Source: Bradyrhizobium sp. CIAT3101 | GTDB taxonomy: Bacteria; Pseudomonadota; Alphaproteobacteria; Rhizobiales; Xanthobacteraceae | Assembly (NCBI RefSeq): GCF_029714945.1 | Contig: NZ_CP121634.1 | Coordinates: 3,369,001-3,433,000, forward strand | Direction: 5' to 3' | DNA length: 64,000 nucleotides | Shown: positions 57,421-64,000 of the stretch, one piece after another | How the letters are laid out: every line of letters starts with the position of its first letter | How positions within the stretch are numbered: the first letter of the stretch is position 1 | The notes under the pieces: model-generated | Database searches by the model: none | The model's input: only the letters and a program-made list of their open reading frames with translations | What the model was told of the DNA's origin: nothing | Made by a program: the position numbers and the translations under genes

Positions 57421-58122
57421 GTGAAGCTCGCGATTTTGCACGAACTCAACGCCGAGCGCACCGCGCGCCGGCCTGTCATCTTGGTGACCGACACCGAGAG
57501 CGGCGAGCAGCGCCTGGTGAAAGCGGCGGATTTCGCCAGGGATCCGCTGCGCGCCGAGCTCGACAAGCAGCTTCGCATGGGCAAGAGCGCCAGTGTCGAG
57601 GCCGGCGGCAAAAAACTGTTCCTCAACGTCTACGCGCCGACCGCAAAGCTCGTCATCATCGGCGCAGTCCATATCAGCCAAGCCTTGGCGCCGCTGGCGC
57701 GCTCGCTCGGCTACGACGTCACTGTCGTCGATCCGCGCACGGCGTTTGCGAGCCCCGAGCGCTTCCCCGATGTTCCGCTGGTCGCGGAGTGGCCGGACAC
57801 GGCGCTGCCGCCGCTCAATGTCGATGCCTACACCGCCTTCGTTGCGGTGACGCACGATCCGAAGATCGACGATCCCGCGCTGCTGCATGCCTTCGAGCGT
57901 AACTGCTTCTATATCGGCGCGCTCGGCTCGCGGAAGACGCACGCCAAGCGCGGCGACCGGCTGCGAGCCCAGGGCGCCAAGGACACCGATATCGCGCGCA
58001 TCCACGCGCCGATCGGGCTTGCAATCGGCGCAGTCTCGCCGTCCGAGATCGCGGTGTCGATCATGGCCGAGATCACGGCGGTGCTGCGGCTACCACCAAA
58101 AGAAAAAGAAGAAGCGGCATGA
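57421..58122 (+). CDS. XdhC/CoxI Rossmann domain protein
   Basis: 233-residue protein with an N-terminal XdhC-like part and a C-terminal Rossmann domain: AKLVIIGAVHISQALAPLARSLGYDVTVVDPR, then YIGALGSRKTHAKR and APIGLAIGAVSPSEIAVSIMAEI. Start GTG 57421. It overlaps the next gene by four bases (ATGA). With its neighbour it forms a split XdhC system for Mo-cofactor delivery. Confidence 0.92.
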   Translation: MKLAILHELNAERTARRPVILVTDTESGEQRLVKAADFARDPLRAELDKQLRMGKSASVEAGGKKLFLNVYAPTAKLVIIGAVHISQALAPLARSLGYDVTVVDPRTAFASPERFPDVPLVAEWPDTALPPLNVDAYTAFVAVTHDPKIDDPALLHAFERNCFYIGALGSRKTHAKRGDRLRAQGAKDTDIARIHAPIGLAIGAVSPSEIAVSIMAEITAVLRLPPKEKEEAA

Positions 58123-59723
58123 AGTTCGGCCCGGCGAGCCCCAAGGATGCGATCGGCGGGGTGACCGTCCACACCCTGCGTCAGGGTCCGCTGGTGCTGA
58201 AGAAAGGCACGACCATCGGGCCTGCCGAAGTCGAGGCGCTGACGCGCGCCGGCATCAAGGATGTCGTCGTGGTGCGGATGGAGGAGGGCGACGTCTCTGA
58301 AGACGTCGCGGCCGCCAGCATCGCGCTTGCGATCGGCGGCGAGGGGATTCATGTCGAGCGCGCCTTCACCGGCCGCGCCAATCTGTTCGCCGCGCGTCCC
58401 GGCCTGCTGGTGATCGACCGCGCCGCGGTCGACCGCATCAACAATATCGACGAGGCCATCACCTTCGCCACGCTCGCCGCCTACAAGCCAGTGGTCGAAG
58501 GCGAGATGGTCGGTACCGTCAAGATCATCCCGTTCGGCGTTGAAGGAAATCTGCGCGACGCCGCAGTGAAGGCCGCAGGCCACGACGTGCTGAAAATCGC
58601 ACCCTACGTCGTCAAGCGCGTCGGCGTGGTCTCGACGCTGCTGCCGGGTCTGTCCTCCAAAGTGGTCGACAAGACGCTGCGCGTCACCGCCGAGCGCCTC
58701 GCGCCGGCGGGCGCCAGCATCATTGCCGAGCGTCGCGTGCAGCATGACGAGCGCGCGCTGTCGGCGGCGATCAAGGAATTGCTGGCGCTTGGCGCCGAGC
58801 TCGTGATCGTGTTCGGCGCATCGGCGATTGCCGACCGCCGCGATGTGATCCCGGCCGCGGTCACCGAGATCGGCGGCGAGATCGAGCATTTCGGCATGCC
58901 GGTCGATCCCGGCAATCTGCTGCTGATCGCGCGTGCCGGCAGCGTGCCGGTGCTGGGCGCGCCGGGCTGTGCACGTTCGCCGGTCGAGAACGGTTTCGAC
59001 TGGGTGCTGATGCGGCTCCTGGCCGGCATCAGGGTGACGCGCTCCGAGCTGATGGGCATGGGCGTCGGCGGCCTCCTGATGGAGATCGTGACGCGGCCGC
59101 AGCCGCGCGCCAAGCCGGAGATCGAGGGCAACAGCCAGGTCGCGGCCATCGTGCTCGCAGCGGGGCGCTCCACCCGCATGGGTGGGCCGAACAAGCTGCT
59201 GGCCGAACTCGACGGCAAGAAGCTGGTGCGGATCGCGACCGAGCAGGCACTGGCGTCGAAAGCGTCCGAGGTGATCGTCGTCACCGGCCATCAGACCGAG
59301 CTGGTCGAGCAGGCGCTGAAGGGCCTGAAGGTGCGTTTCGTCAAGAATCCGGATTTCGCCGGCGGCATCGCGAGCTCGGTCAAGGCCGGCATCGCGGCCG
59401 TGTCTGAAACTAGCGACGGCGCCGTGGTTTGCCTGGGCGACATGCCGCTGATCGACGCCGGCCTGATCGACCGTCTCATCGACGGGTTTGCGCCGGACCG
59501 CGGCAATCTCATCGTTGTGCCGGTAGCCGACGGCCGCCGCGGCAATCCCGTGCTGTGGTCGCGCCGCTTCTTCAAGGAGTTGATGACGCTCGATGGCGAC
59601 GTCGGTGCGCGGCACCTGATCGCCAGGCACACCGAAGCGGTCGCCGAAGTGCCTGTCGACGGTGAGGGCGCTTTTCTCGACATCGACACGCCACAGGCGC
59701 TGGAAGCCGCAAGACGCAGTTGA
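58119..59723 (+). CDS. Molybdopterin-binding (MoCF) and MobA-like nucleotidyltransferase fusion
   Basis: 534-residue fusion. Residues about 1-335 resemble a MoeA/MogA-type molybdopterin-binding domain (FGASAIADRRDVIPAAVTEIGG and APGCARSPVENGFDWVLMRLLAG). Residues about 345-530 form a MocA/MobA-like nucleotidyltransferase with AIVLAAGRSTRMGGPNKLLAEL and VCLGDMPLIDAG. The second part likely adds CMP to make the dinucleotide cofactor (MCD) used by CO dehydrogenase-like enzymes. It is translation-coupled to the XdhC gene. Confidence 0.9.
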   Translation: MKFGPASPKDAIGGVTVHTLRQGPLVLKKGTTIGPAEVEALTRAGIKDVVVVRMEEGDVSEDVAAASIALAIGGEGIHVERAFTGRANLFAARPGLLVIDRAAVDRINNIDEAITFATLAAYKPVVEGEMVGTVKIIPFGVEGNLRDAAVKAAGHDVLKIAPYVVKRVGVVSTLLPGLSSKVVDKTLRVTAERLAPAGASIIAERRVQHDERALSAAIKELLALGAELVIVFGASAIADRRDVIPAAVTEIGGEIEHFGMPVDPGNLLLIARAGSVPVLGAPGCARSPVENGFDWVLMRLLAGIRVTRSELMGMGVGGLLMEIVTRPQPRAKPEIEGNSQVAAIVLAAGRSTRMGGPNKLLAELDGKKLVRIATEQALASKASEVIVVTGHQTELVEQALKGLKVRFVKNPDFAGGIASSVKAGIAAVSETSDGAVVCLGDMPLIDAGLIDRLIDGFAPDRGNLIVVPVADGRRGNPVLWSRRFFKELMTLDGDVGARHLIARHTEAVAEVPVDGEGAFLDIDTPQALEAARRS

Positions 59724-59729
59724 CGGTGC

Positions 59730-59798
59730 CGTAGGGTGGGCACGCTTCCGCCTTCGCTCTTCGAGCCACGGCGGACAAGTCGCTTTGCCAACCCTACG
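59730..59798. repeat. Second, diverged REP element (GTAGGGTGGGCA type)
   Basis: CGTAGGGTGGGCA at the left and TTTGCCAACCCTACG at the right are inverted with one mismatch. The middle differs from the copy at 26145-26222. It lies just after the last cox-cluster gene. Confidence 0.85.
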
Positions 59799-59820
59799 GC
59801 GCTGTTTCCGCAGCGATACA

Positions 59821-59861
59821 TTCCAGATCACCAATTTCAACCCCTCGTTCACCATCTGGAA
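59821..59861. repeat. Spaced inverted repeat upstream of the DUF4189 gene
   Basis: TTCCAGAT (59821-59828) and ATCTGGAA (59854-59861) are perfect inverse copies 25 bases apart. They might form a hairpin or paired sites for a regulator. The length makes chance possible. Confidence 0.3.
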
Positions 59862-59914
59862 ACGGTCCCCCGCTTAGAGTCCTCTCCACCTGCCTTGGGG
59901 GTGAGGGGCTTTCC

Positions 59915-60304
59915 ATGATTTCGAACGTCGTCGCGCGCCGCTGCGCGATGTTTTTCTTTGCGCTGTCGGTTTGTGTCGCCGGCGCCCGTCATATTACCGA
60001 AGCCCATGCGGCCGGCGCGTTTGCCGTCGGCAAGTGCGGCGCCTATGGCCAGGCCTATGATTTTGGTGCCGAGCACGAAGCGCGTGTCGCGGCACAAAAG
60101 CAGTGCAAGGGCGACTGCACGACCGTGACGATGAAGCGCGCCTGTGCGGCGATGTCGGTCGACATGGCCAATCCCTGCGGCGCCTATGGCTATGCCGTGA
60201 AGCCGAAGATTTCAGCCACGCTCAATGCCGCCACGCGCGAATGCTACAAATATGGCGGCAAGGAATGCGTGATCCGCGCCTGGGCCTGCGACGCCAAAGG
60301 CTGA
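59915..60304 (+). CDS. Exported DUF4189 protein
   Basis: 129-residue protein with a signal peptide (MFFFALSVCVAGARHITEAHA). The mature domain matches the DUF4189 pattern GAFAVGKCGAYGQAYDFGAEHEARVAAQKQC and NAATRECYKYGGKECVIRAWACDAKG. It has several Cys, probably in disulfides in the periplasm. GGTGAGGGGC precedes the ATG. Function unknown in this family. It converges on the CYTH-CHAD gene after 38 bases. Confidence 0.88.
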   Translation: MISNVVARRCAMFFFALSVCVAGARHITEAHAAGAFAVGKCGAYGQAYDFGAEHEARVAAQKQCKGDCTTVTMKRACAAMSVDMANPCGAYGYAVKPKISATLNAATRECYKYGGKECVIRAWACDAKG

Positions 60305-60342
60305 TCCAAGGGCTGAACCAAGGCTAGCGCAGCCATCCAGGA

Positions 60343-62175
60343 CTAGCGCAACCATCCCGCGTTGGTCTGCACCAGTTTTGCCGGCTGCTCCTGCGCATCC
60401 ACCGACCAAGGCACCTTGCCCCCGGTGAATTCCGACCAGGCCTTCAAGAGGCGCGCTTCGATGCCGACCATGGCATGGGCCTGCCAGCCGGCGATCGCCG
60501 CGGCGGCCACGCCGCTGCCGGTCGAGCCCGCGCCGACATCCGCAAGCAGTGACGTCGTCGTCGCCATGTCGTTGTAGACACCGAGCTCCTGCTGGAGGTC
60601 GGCGAGCCTGCGCGAGAAGCGCCGCGCCGATTTGCGGTGCTCGCAGAGCGGGAGCAGGAAGTCGGCGACATAACGCAGCTTCTTCGCGGCGAGACGGACG
60701 CGGTGCCGCTGCTCGGTCGGCAGCGATTTGAAGCGACGGCCGCGCTTGAGCACCTTTGCATGCTGAGCAGCGAGGATGTTTCGTGCAAAATTGATCGCGG
60801 GCTCTGCGAGTTGCGCCAGACCTTCGGGAGCGACCTCGCTGCGCCAGCCGCGCGCTTCGATCCAGGCGCCGAGCCCGATCACGAAATACTGGCAGCGCCG
60901 GTCGGCGAGGGCGAGGCGGGCCTGGTCGTAGCAGGTAGCCCGACGTTCGTCGGCGAGCGCGCCCAGCGTGTCGAAGCCGGCGACCGACGGACAGCCATCC
61001 GCGACGGTCCGCAACGTCTCCTGCCGAAACACGTCCCAGTCACGTGCGCCGGAGAGACTTGCCGCAAGCCACTTCGCCTCGGCGCGCATCAGGTCGAGCT
61101 TGTTCAGCGACACCACCGATCGCATCAGGTCGAGCGCGGATCGCAGGCGCCGCAGCGCGACGCGAAGCTGATGCATCCCCTCGGGATCGCGCCCGTCCTC
61201 GGCAGCCGGCAACGACTGCAGCAGATGCAAGAGACAGGACCTTAGAATCTCGGAAAAGGCCTCATCGAGCGATATGGACGGATCGAGACGAAGCTTTGGC
61301 GGCTTCGGTGCCCGCGGCGGCGCATCGGCCGCGAGATCGAAGCCACGCGCCGATTTGGTCCGGATCGAAGGCTTCACCGAACCGTGCTCGGCAAGCCGCA
61401 AAGCCAATTCCCAGATTGCGGACGGGCTACCGCTCTTGAGCTCCAGTTCGATCTCGCTGACCGGCAGCGAACGATCACCGGATATCAAATGGCCCTGGTC
61501 GAAGGCGATCTCGACCGTGCCGGACGGCAGGTCCACCATGCGCTGATGTCGACGAATGTCGGTCGTGAAGACCGCTTCGAGCGGATGACGTTCGAGATCG
61601 GCGCGCAGCTTCTCCGGAATAAAGGGAAGCGCCAGCGCGATGTCGGGCGCAATGGAAGGCACGCTTGCCTCCCACTCGCCGCGCCGCAACGGATCGTTGG
61701 CCAGTTCGGCTTTCACTGTCTGCGTGAAACGCGCGCCACTCTGACGGACTCGAAAGCTCAATCCGCTACGCTGGAGCGCATGCTTGGCCGTGTCGTAATA
61801 GATCGCCTTCAGGTGCTTGCGCGTGCCCTTGTTGCGCGCATTCGTCGCGATGATGGGCGCAGCGTTGAACCCCGCCAGGCGGTCGGAAGCCACGAGCAGC
61901 TTGAGCTCGATTTCGGTCGCGCGCGGCACGTCATCGCGAGACGGCGGGAGTTCCGGCGCTGTCGTCTCCGCACGCGCGTCATCAGCGGAGAACCCGGCCT
62001 GCAAAGACTCTTGCGAACATGCATCGTCGGGGAACGCGGAGCCGGGCGCCTCACCAGGGGGAGGAACAACAAAATCGTTAGATTTCTTCCCATCCTCAGG
62101 GATCGGATGGCCGTTGGCCTTCGCAAGCCGTTGTACGGGGTCGAGGGCTCGCTTGATGGCGCCGGTTTCGGACAT
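60343..62175 (-). CDS. CYTH-CHAD domain protein
   Basis: 610-residue protein. The first 100 or so residues are low-complexity. A CYTH (triphosphate tunnel) domain follows, with the metal motif TEIELKLLV and later VEIAFDQG and EIELELKSG strands. A CHAD domain takes up the C-terminal third, with helices rich in His/Arg/Lys (GMHQLRVALRRLRSAL, RVRLAAKKLRYVADFL). CYTH acts on triphosphates or polyphosphate and CHAD binds polyphosphate, so polyphosphate handling is likely. ATG 62175 lacks a clear ribosome site. Confidence 0.9.
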   Translation of the reverse strand: MSETGAIKRALDPVQRLAKANGHPIPEDGKKSNDFVVPPPGEAPGSAFPDDACSQESLQAGFSADDARAETTAPELPPSRDDVPRATEIELKLLVASDRLAGFNAAPIIATNARNKGTRKHLKAIYYDTAKHALQRSGLSFRVRQSGARFTQTVKAELANDPLRRGEWEASVPSIAPDIALALPFIPEKLRADLERHPLEAVFTTDIRRHQRMVDLPSGTVEIAFDQGHLISGDRSLPVSEIELELKSGSPSAIWELALRLAEHGSVKPSIRTKSARGFDLAADAPPRAPKPPKLRLDPSISLDEAFSEILRSCLLHLLQSLPAAEDGRDPEGMHQLRVALRRLRSALDLMRSVVSLNKLDLMRAEAKWLAASLSGARDWDVFRQETLRTVADGCPSVAGFDTLGALADERRATCYDQARLALADRRCQYFVIGLGAWIEARGWRSEVAPEGLAQLAEPAINFARNILAAQHAKVLKRGRRFKSLPTEQRHRVRLAAKKLRYVADFLLPLCEHRKSARRFSRRLADLQQELGVYNDMATTTSLLADVGAGSTGSGVAAAAIAGWQAHAMVGIEARLLKAWSEFTGGKVPWSVDAQEQPAKLVQTNAGWLR

Positions 62176-62375
62176 ACACGCTTTATGACAGTTCGGTGAC
62201 AGAGCGCTGACATATACCCGACTTGACTCGCGGGGAGAAGCGCGAGCCGTCGCATCTCCATTGAAATTTCCGAGCTGTGATCGATGGGTCAATCCGGGTT
62301 ACGTTCATGTCCGCCGTCATTCGCGCGGGGAATCTTCTTTCTTTCCCGACGCTTGGACGTGTGTTGGGAGAAATC

Positions 62376-62786
62376 ATGCAGTTCGACACCAAGATCGCCG
62401 TTGTCATTCGCAACGATCTCCAGGCCTGGCAGAAGCTCAATGTCGCATCGTTCCTGACGAGCGGCGTCGCGGCCGCCTTTCCGGAGTGCATCGGCGACAC
62501 CTATGAGGACGCCTCTGCTACGAAATATCTTGCGCTGATCGGCCAGCCGATCCTGATTTATGGTGCCGATGGTCCGGCATTGTCGCGTGCACTCGATCGC
62601 GCACTCACGCGCAGCGTCACGCCCGCGGTCTATACCGAGGACATGTTCAAGACCACGCATGATGCCGCCAATCGCGAAGCGGTGAGGGCGGTTGCGCGCG
62701 CCGAGCTCAATCTCGTCGGCATCGCGATGCGCGCCGAGCGCAAGGTGATCGACAAGATTGTCGATGGGTTGAAGTTCCATAGCTGA
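62376..62786 (+). CDS. DUF2000 family protein
   Basis: 136-residue protein of the DUF2000 family: FDTKIAVVIRNDLQAWQKLNVASFLTSGVAA and LIGQPILIYGADG, then AVYTEDMFKTTHDAANREAV. The fold is related to peptidyl-tRNA hydrolase 2. ATG 62376 is chosen for GGGAGAAA; the frame runs further upstream but without conservation. Function unknown. It is divergent from the CYTH-CHAD gene across 200 bases. Confidence 0.87.
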   Translation: MQFDTKIAVVIRNDLQAWQKLNVASFLTSGVAAAFPECIGDTYEDASATKYLALIGQPILIYGADGPALSRALDRALTRSVTPAVYTEDMFKTTHDAANREAVRAVARAELNLVGIAMRAERKVIDKIVDGLKFHS

Positions 62787-62806
62787 GATAGGTGTTAGTT
62801 GTTTGC

Positions 62807-62951
62807 ACCTCTCCCGCTTGCGGGAGAGGTCAGCGCGTGCCAGGCGATGCGAAGCATCGTCCCGCGCGCCGGGTGAGGGTTCTTTCCTCTCGAGGAGTGC
62901 CCCGTTGCGGAAACACCCTCTCCCCAACCCTCTCCCGCAAGCGGGAGAGGG
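62807..62951. repeat. REP-like palindromes (ctctcccgc type)
   Basis: A perfect 10-bp hairpin ACCTCTCCCG-cttg-CGGGAGAGGT (62807-62830) and a second CCCTCTCCCG-caag-CGGGAGAGGG (62928-62951) flank a GC-rich middle. Elements of this look are common between genes in Rhizobiales. They separate the convergent DUF2000 and GFA genes. Confidence 0.85.
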
Positions 62952-62959
62952 AGCGCACC

Positions 62960-63373
62960 TCAGCTCGGCGGCATCGTCTCGAACTTGGCCAGGCCAGCAT
63001 CGAGATGGTCCCAGTCATACGCACGCGCCGCGTAGGTCACCACGTGCGGCTTGTAGCGGGCGGGCTCGTCGAGGCTCGCGGCGCGGATGGTGAAGATGTC
63101 GGGCATGGCCTTGAAGGTCATGTAGACGGCCACGCCGCACGCGGGGCAGAAGGCTCGCGTCTTCACATTGCCGCTGTCGCCGGTCATGTCCCATTTTTTG
63201 GCGTCGCCTGTCACCGTGACGCCTTCGCGCGCGAAGGTGGCGTAGGAGCCATGTCCGGTGCCGCTTTCACGCTGGCAGTCCCGGCACTGACAATGGTTGG
63301 CGAACAGGGGCTCGCCGGCGATCGAATAGCGGATCGCACCGCAGGCGCAGCCGCCGGTGTAGGGCTTGTCCAT
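62960..63373 (-). CDS. GFA family glutathione-dependent formaldehyde-activating-like enzyme
   Basis: 137-residue zinc protein of the GFA family. Zinc ligands are in GGCACGAIRY, HCQCRDCQRESG and CPACGVAVYM. ATG at 63373 has GAGGAG at eight bases and is preferred over GTG 63382. Members add glutathione to formaldehyde or related aldehydes, though many have other substrates. The AHSA1 gene lies 30 bases upstream on the same strand, so the ArsR-AHSA1-GFA genes may be one operon. Confidence 0.9.
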   Translation of the reverse strand: MDKPYTGGCACGAIRYSIAGEPLFANHCQCRDCQRESGTGHGSYATFAREGVTVTGDAKKWDMTGDSGNVKTRAFCPACGVAVYMTFKAMPDIFTIRAASLDEPARYKPHVVTYAARAYDWDHLDAGLAKFETMPPS

Positions 63374-63403
63374 CGTGATCACTCCTCGACTGTCTCGTTA
63401 CTT

Positions 63404-63862
63404 TTATTCGCCGCTGATCTCGTCGAGCTGCCGGACGACCTTCTTCCAGCCGCCGCTCATGATGGTGTAGGCGCTCTCGTTCCGGGGCAGCACGAAACCC
63501 GCATGCACCAGTTGAATCCGCGTGCCGGCTTCGACCGGGGTGAGGGACCACGTCACGACAGTGTCGAGCGGCGCGCCGTAACCGATGTTGCGCTCGTCGC
63601 CGCCCTGCCAGGCATAGACGAGGCGCCGGTTCGGTATAACCTCCAGAACGCGGCAATGGATGACGCCGTCCCAGTTGCCGCCAGGCTTGGTCTGGTACGT
63701 GAAAACATTGCCGACGACGGCTTCGAAACCGGTCGGTGGCATCAGCCAGCGCGCGATCAGCTGGGCGCTGGTCAGCGCTTTCCAGATCGTCTCGGGTGCG
63801 TGAGGGAAGACGTCGTCCAGAACGATGTCCTTGGTCTCGGCTTTCAACGCGGCTGCACTCAC
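63404..63862 (-). CDS. AHSA1/SRPBCC domain protein
   Basis: 152-residue START-fold protein with PHAPETIWKALTSAQLIARWLMP, then VLEVIPNRRLVYAW and the final SGGWKKVVRQLDEI helix. The GTG start at 63862 overlaps the stop of an ArsR-type regulator by four bases. This ArsR plus AHSA1 pairing is common, and the AHSA1 protein is thought to bind a hydrophobic ligand. No ligand can be named. Confidence 0.9.
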   Translation of the reverse strand: MSAAALKAETKDIVLDDVFPHAPETIWKALTSAQLIARWLMPPTGFEAVVGNVFTYQTKPGGNWDGVIHCRVLEVIPNRRLVYAWQGGDERNIGYGAPLDTVVTWSLTPVEAGTRIQLVHAGFVLPRNESAYTIMSGGWKKVVRQLDEISGE

Positions 63863-64000
63863 GGGTCGATCTCCTTCAAGAGGTCACGCAGGTTCTGGAA
63901 GCGCTCGCGCCAGAAGACGCCGTAATGATCCATCCAGGTCACCAGCGGCTCGAGGCCTTGCGGCGCGGCGCGGTAATAGACGTTGCGGCCTTCGGCGCGC
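63859..64000 (-). CDS. ArsR-type regulator, C-terminal part (cut by the window edge)
   Basis: About 46 codons run in from the right edge and stop at 63861-63859. The readable tail (AEGRNVYYRAAPQGLEPLV and WMDHYGVFWRERF) has the beta-wing and final helix typical of ArsR regulators paired with AHSA1 genes. The helix-turn-helix lies beyond the window. It probably controls its own operon. Confidence 0.85.
   Translation of the reverse strand, partial: RAEGRNVYYRAAPQGLEPLVTWMDHYGVFWRERFQNLRDLLKEIDP

Noticed and set aside
57909..59855. 648-codon open frame on the minus strand
   Set aside because: It lies wholly antisense to the XdhC and MoCF-MobA genes. Its translation is Arg/His/Gly-rich with no motif. 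Long antisense frames are expected at this GC content.

Overview
The window is a gene-dense, GC-rich (clearly above 60 %) chromosomal segment. Gene content, codon use and intergenic repeats point to an alphaproteobacterium of the Bradyrhizobium type. Pointers are an EgtB-EgtD pair behind a GGAAC-N16-CGTT promoter (the EcfG general-stress signature), a LivKHMGF cassette, a pcaBDC block, a cox-type molybdo-flavoenzyme cluster, and short palindromic repeats of the kind scattered through Bradyrhizobium genomes. I see no rRNA, tRNA, insertion sequence, phage gene or CRISPR array, so this looks like ordinary chromosome rather than an island.

Layout. 1-2.6 kb: repeat, then ergothioneine genes egtB-egtD (minus). 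2.8-6.3 kb: monothiol glutaredoxin, macrodomain protein, two tandem serine hydrolases. 6.4-11.3 kb (minus): threonine aldolase, rpsD with its own promoter and terminator, acyltransferase-like protein, cupin, HpcH/HpaI aldolase, glutamate racemase. 11.5-13.4 kb: cytochrome b561, response regulator, glutathione S-transferase. 13.4-16.8 kb: LysR regulator divergent from three tandem SDR genes, the third frameshifted. 16.9-26.1 kb: membrane cNMP-binding protein, orphan SecD P1 domain, acyl-CoA synthetase, orphan sugar-type binding protein, CHASE3 histidine kinase, exported LVIVD-like protein. 26.2-32.3 kb: M20 amidohydrolase, a TetR unit with a clear operator and a 33-residue ORF, a metallo-beta-lactamase-fold protein, and a NarL-type two-component pair.

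32.5-37.4 kb is the most unusual part. An ExbB/TolQ-like channel gene overlaps two uncharacterised membrane-anchored genes. These are followed by a metallophosphoesterase and a Ser/Thr kinase fused to a UspA domain, and then three tiny genes on the opposite strand. I read the five larger genes as a possible envelope-to-cytoplasm signalling system; that is inference.

37.5-49.0 kb: rpe, an EF-hand protein, a P1 self-cleaving peptidase, a MASE4-type hybrid kinase with a divergent receiver, and livK plus livHMGF. 49.3-52.8 kb: a 53-residue Gln/Gly/Pro-rich protein with a strong terminator, a membrane protein, and pcaB-pcaD-pcaC. 52.9-59.7 kb: coxG, coxS, coxM, coxD, coxE, two XdhC-type genes and a molybdopterin/nucleotidyltransferase fusion. 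The catalytic large subunit coxL is absent although the maturation set is present. 59.9-64 kb: DUF4189 protein, CYTH-CHAD protein, DUF2000 protein, GFA enzyme, and an AHSA1 protein overlapping a truncated ArsR regulator.
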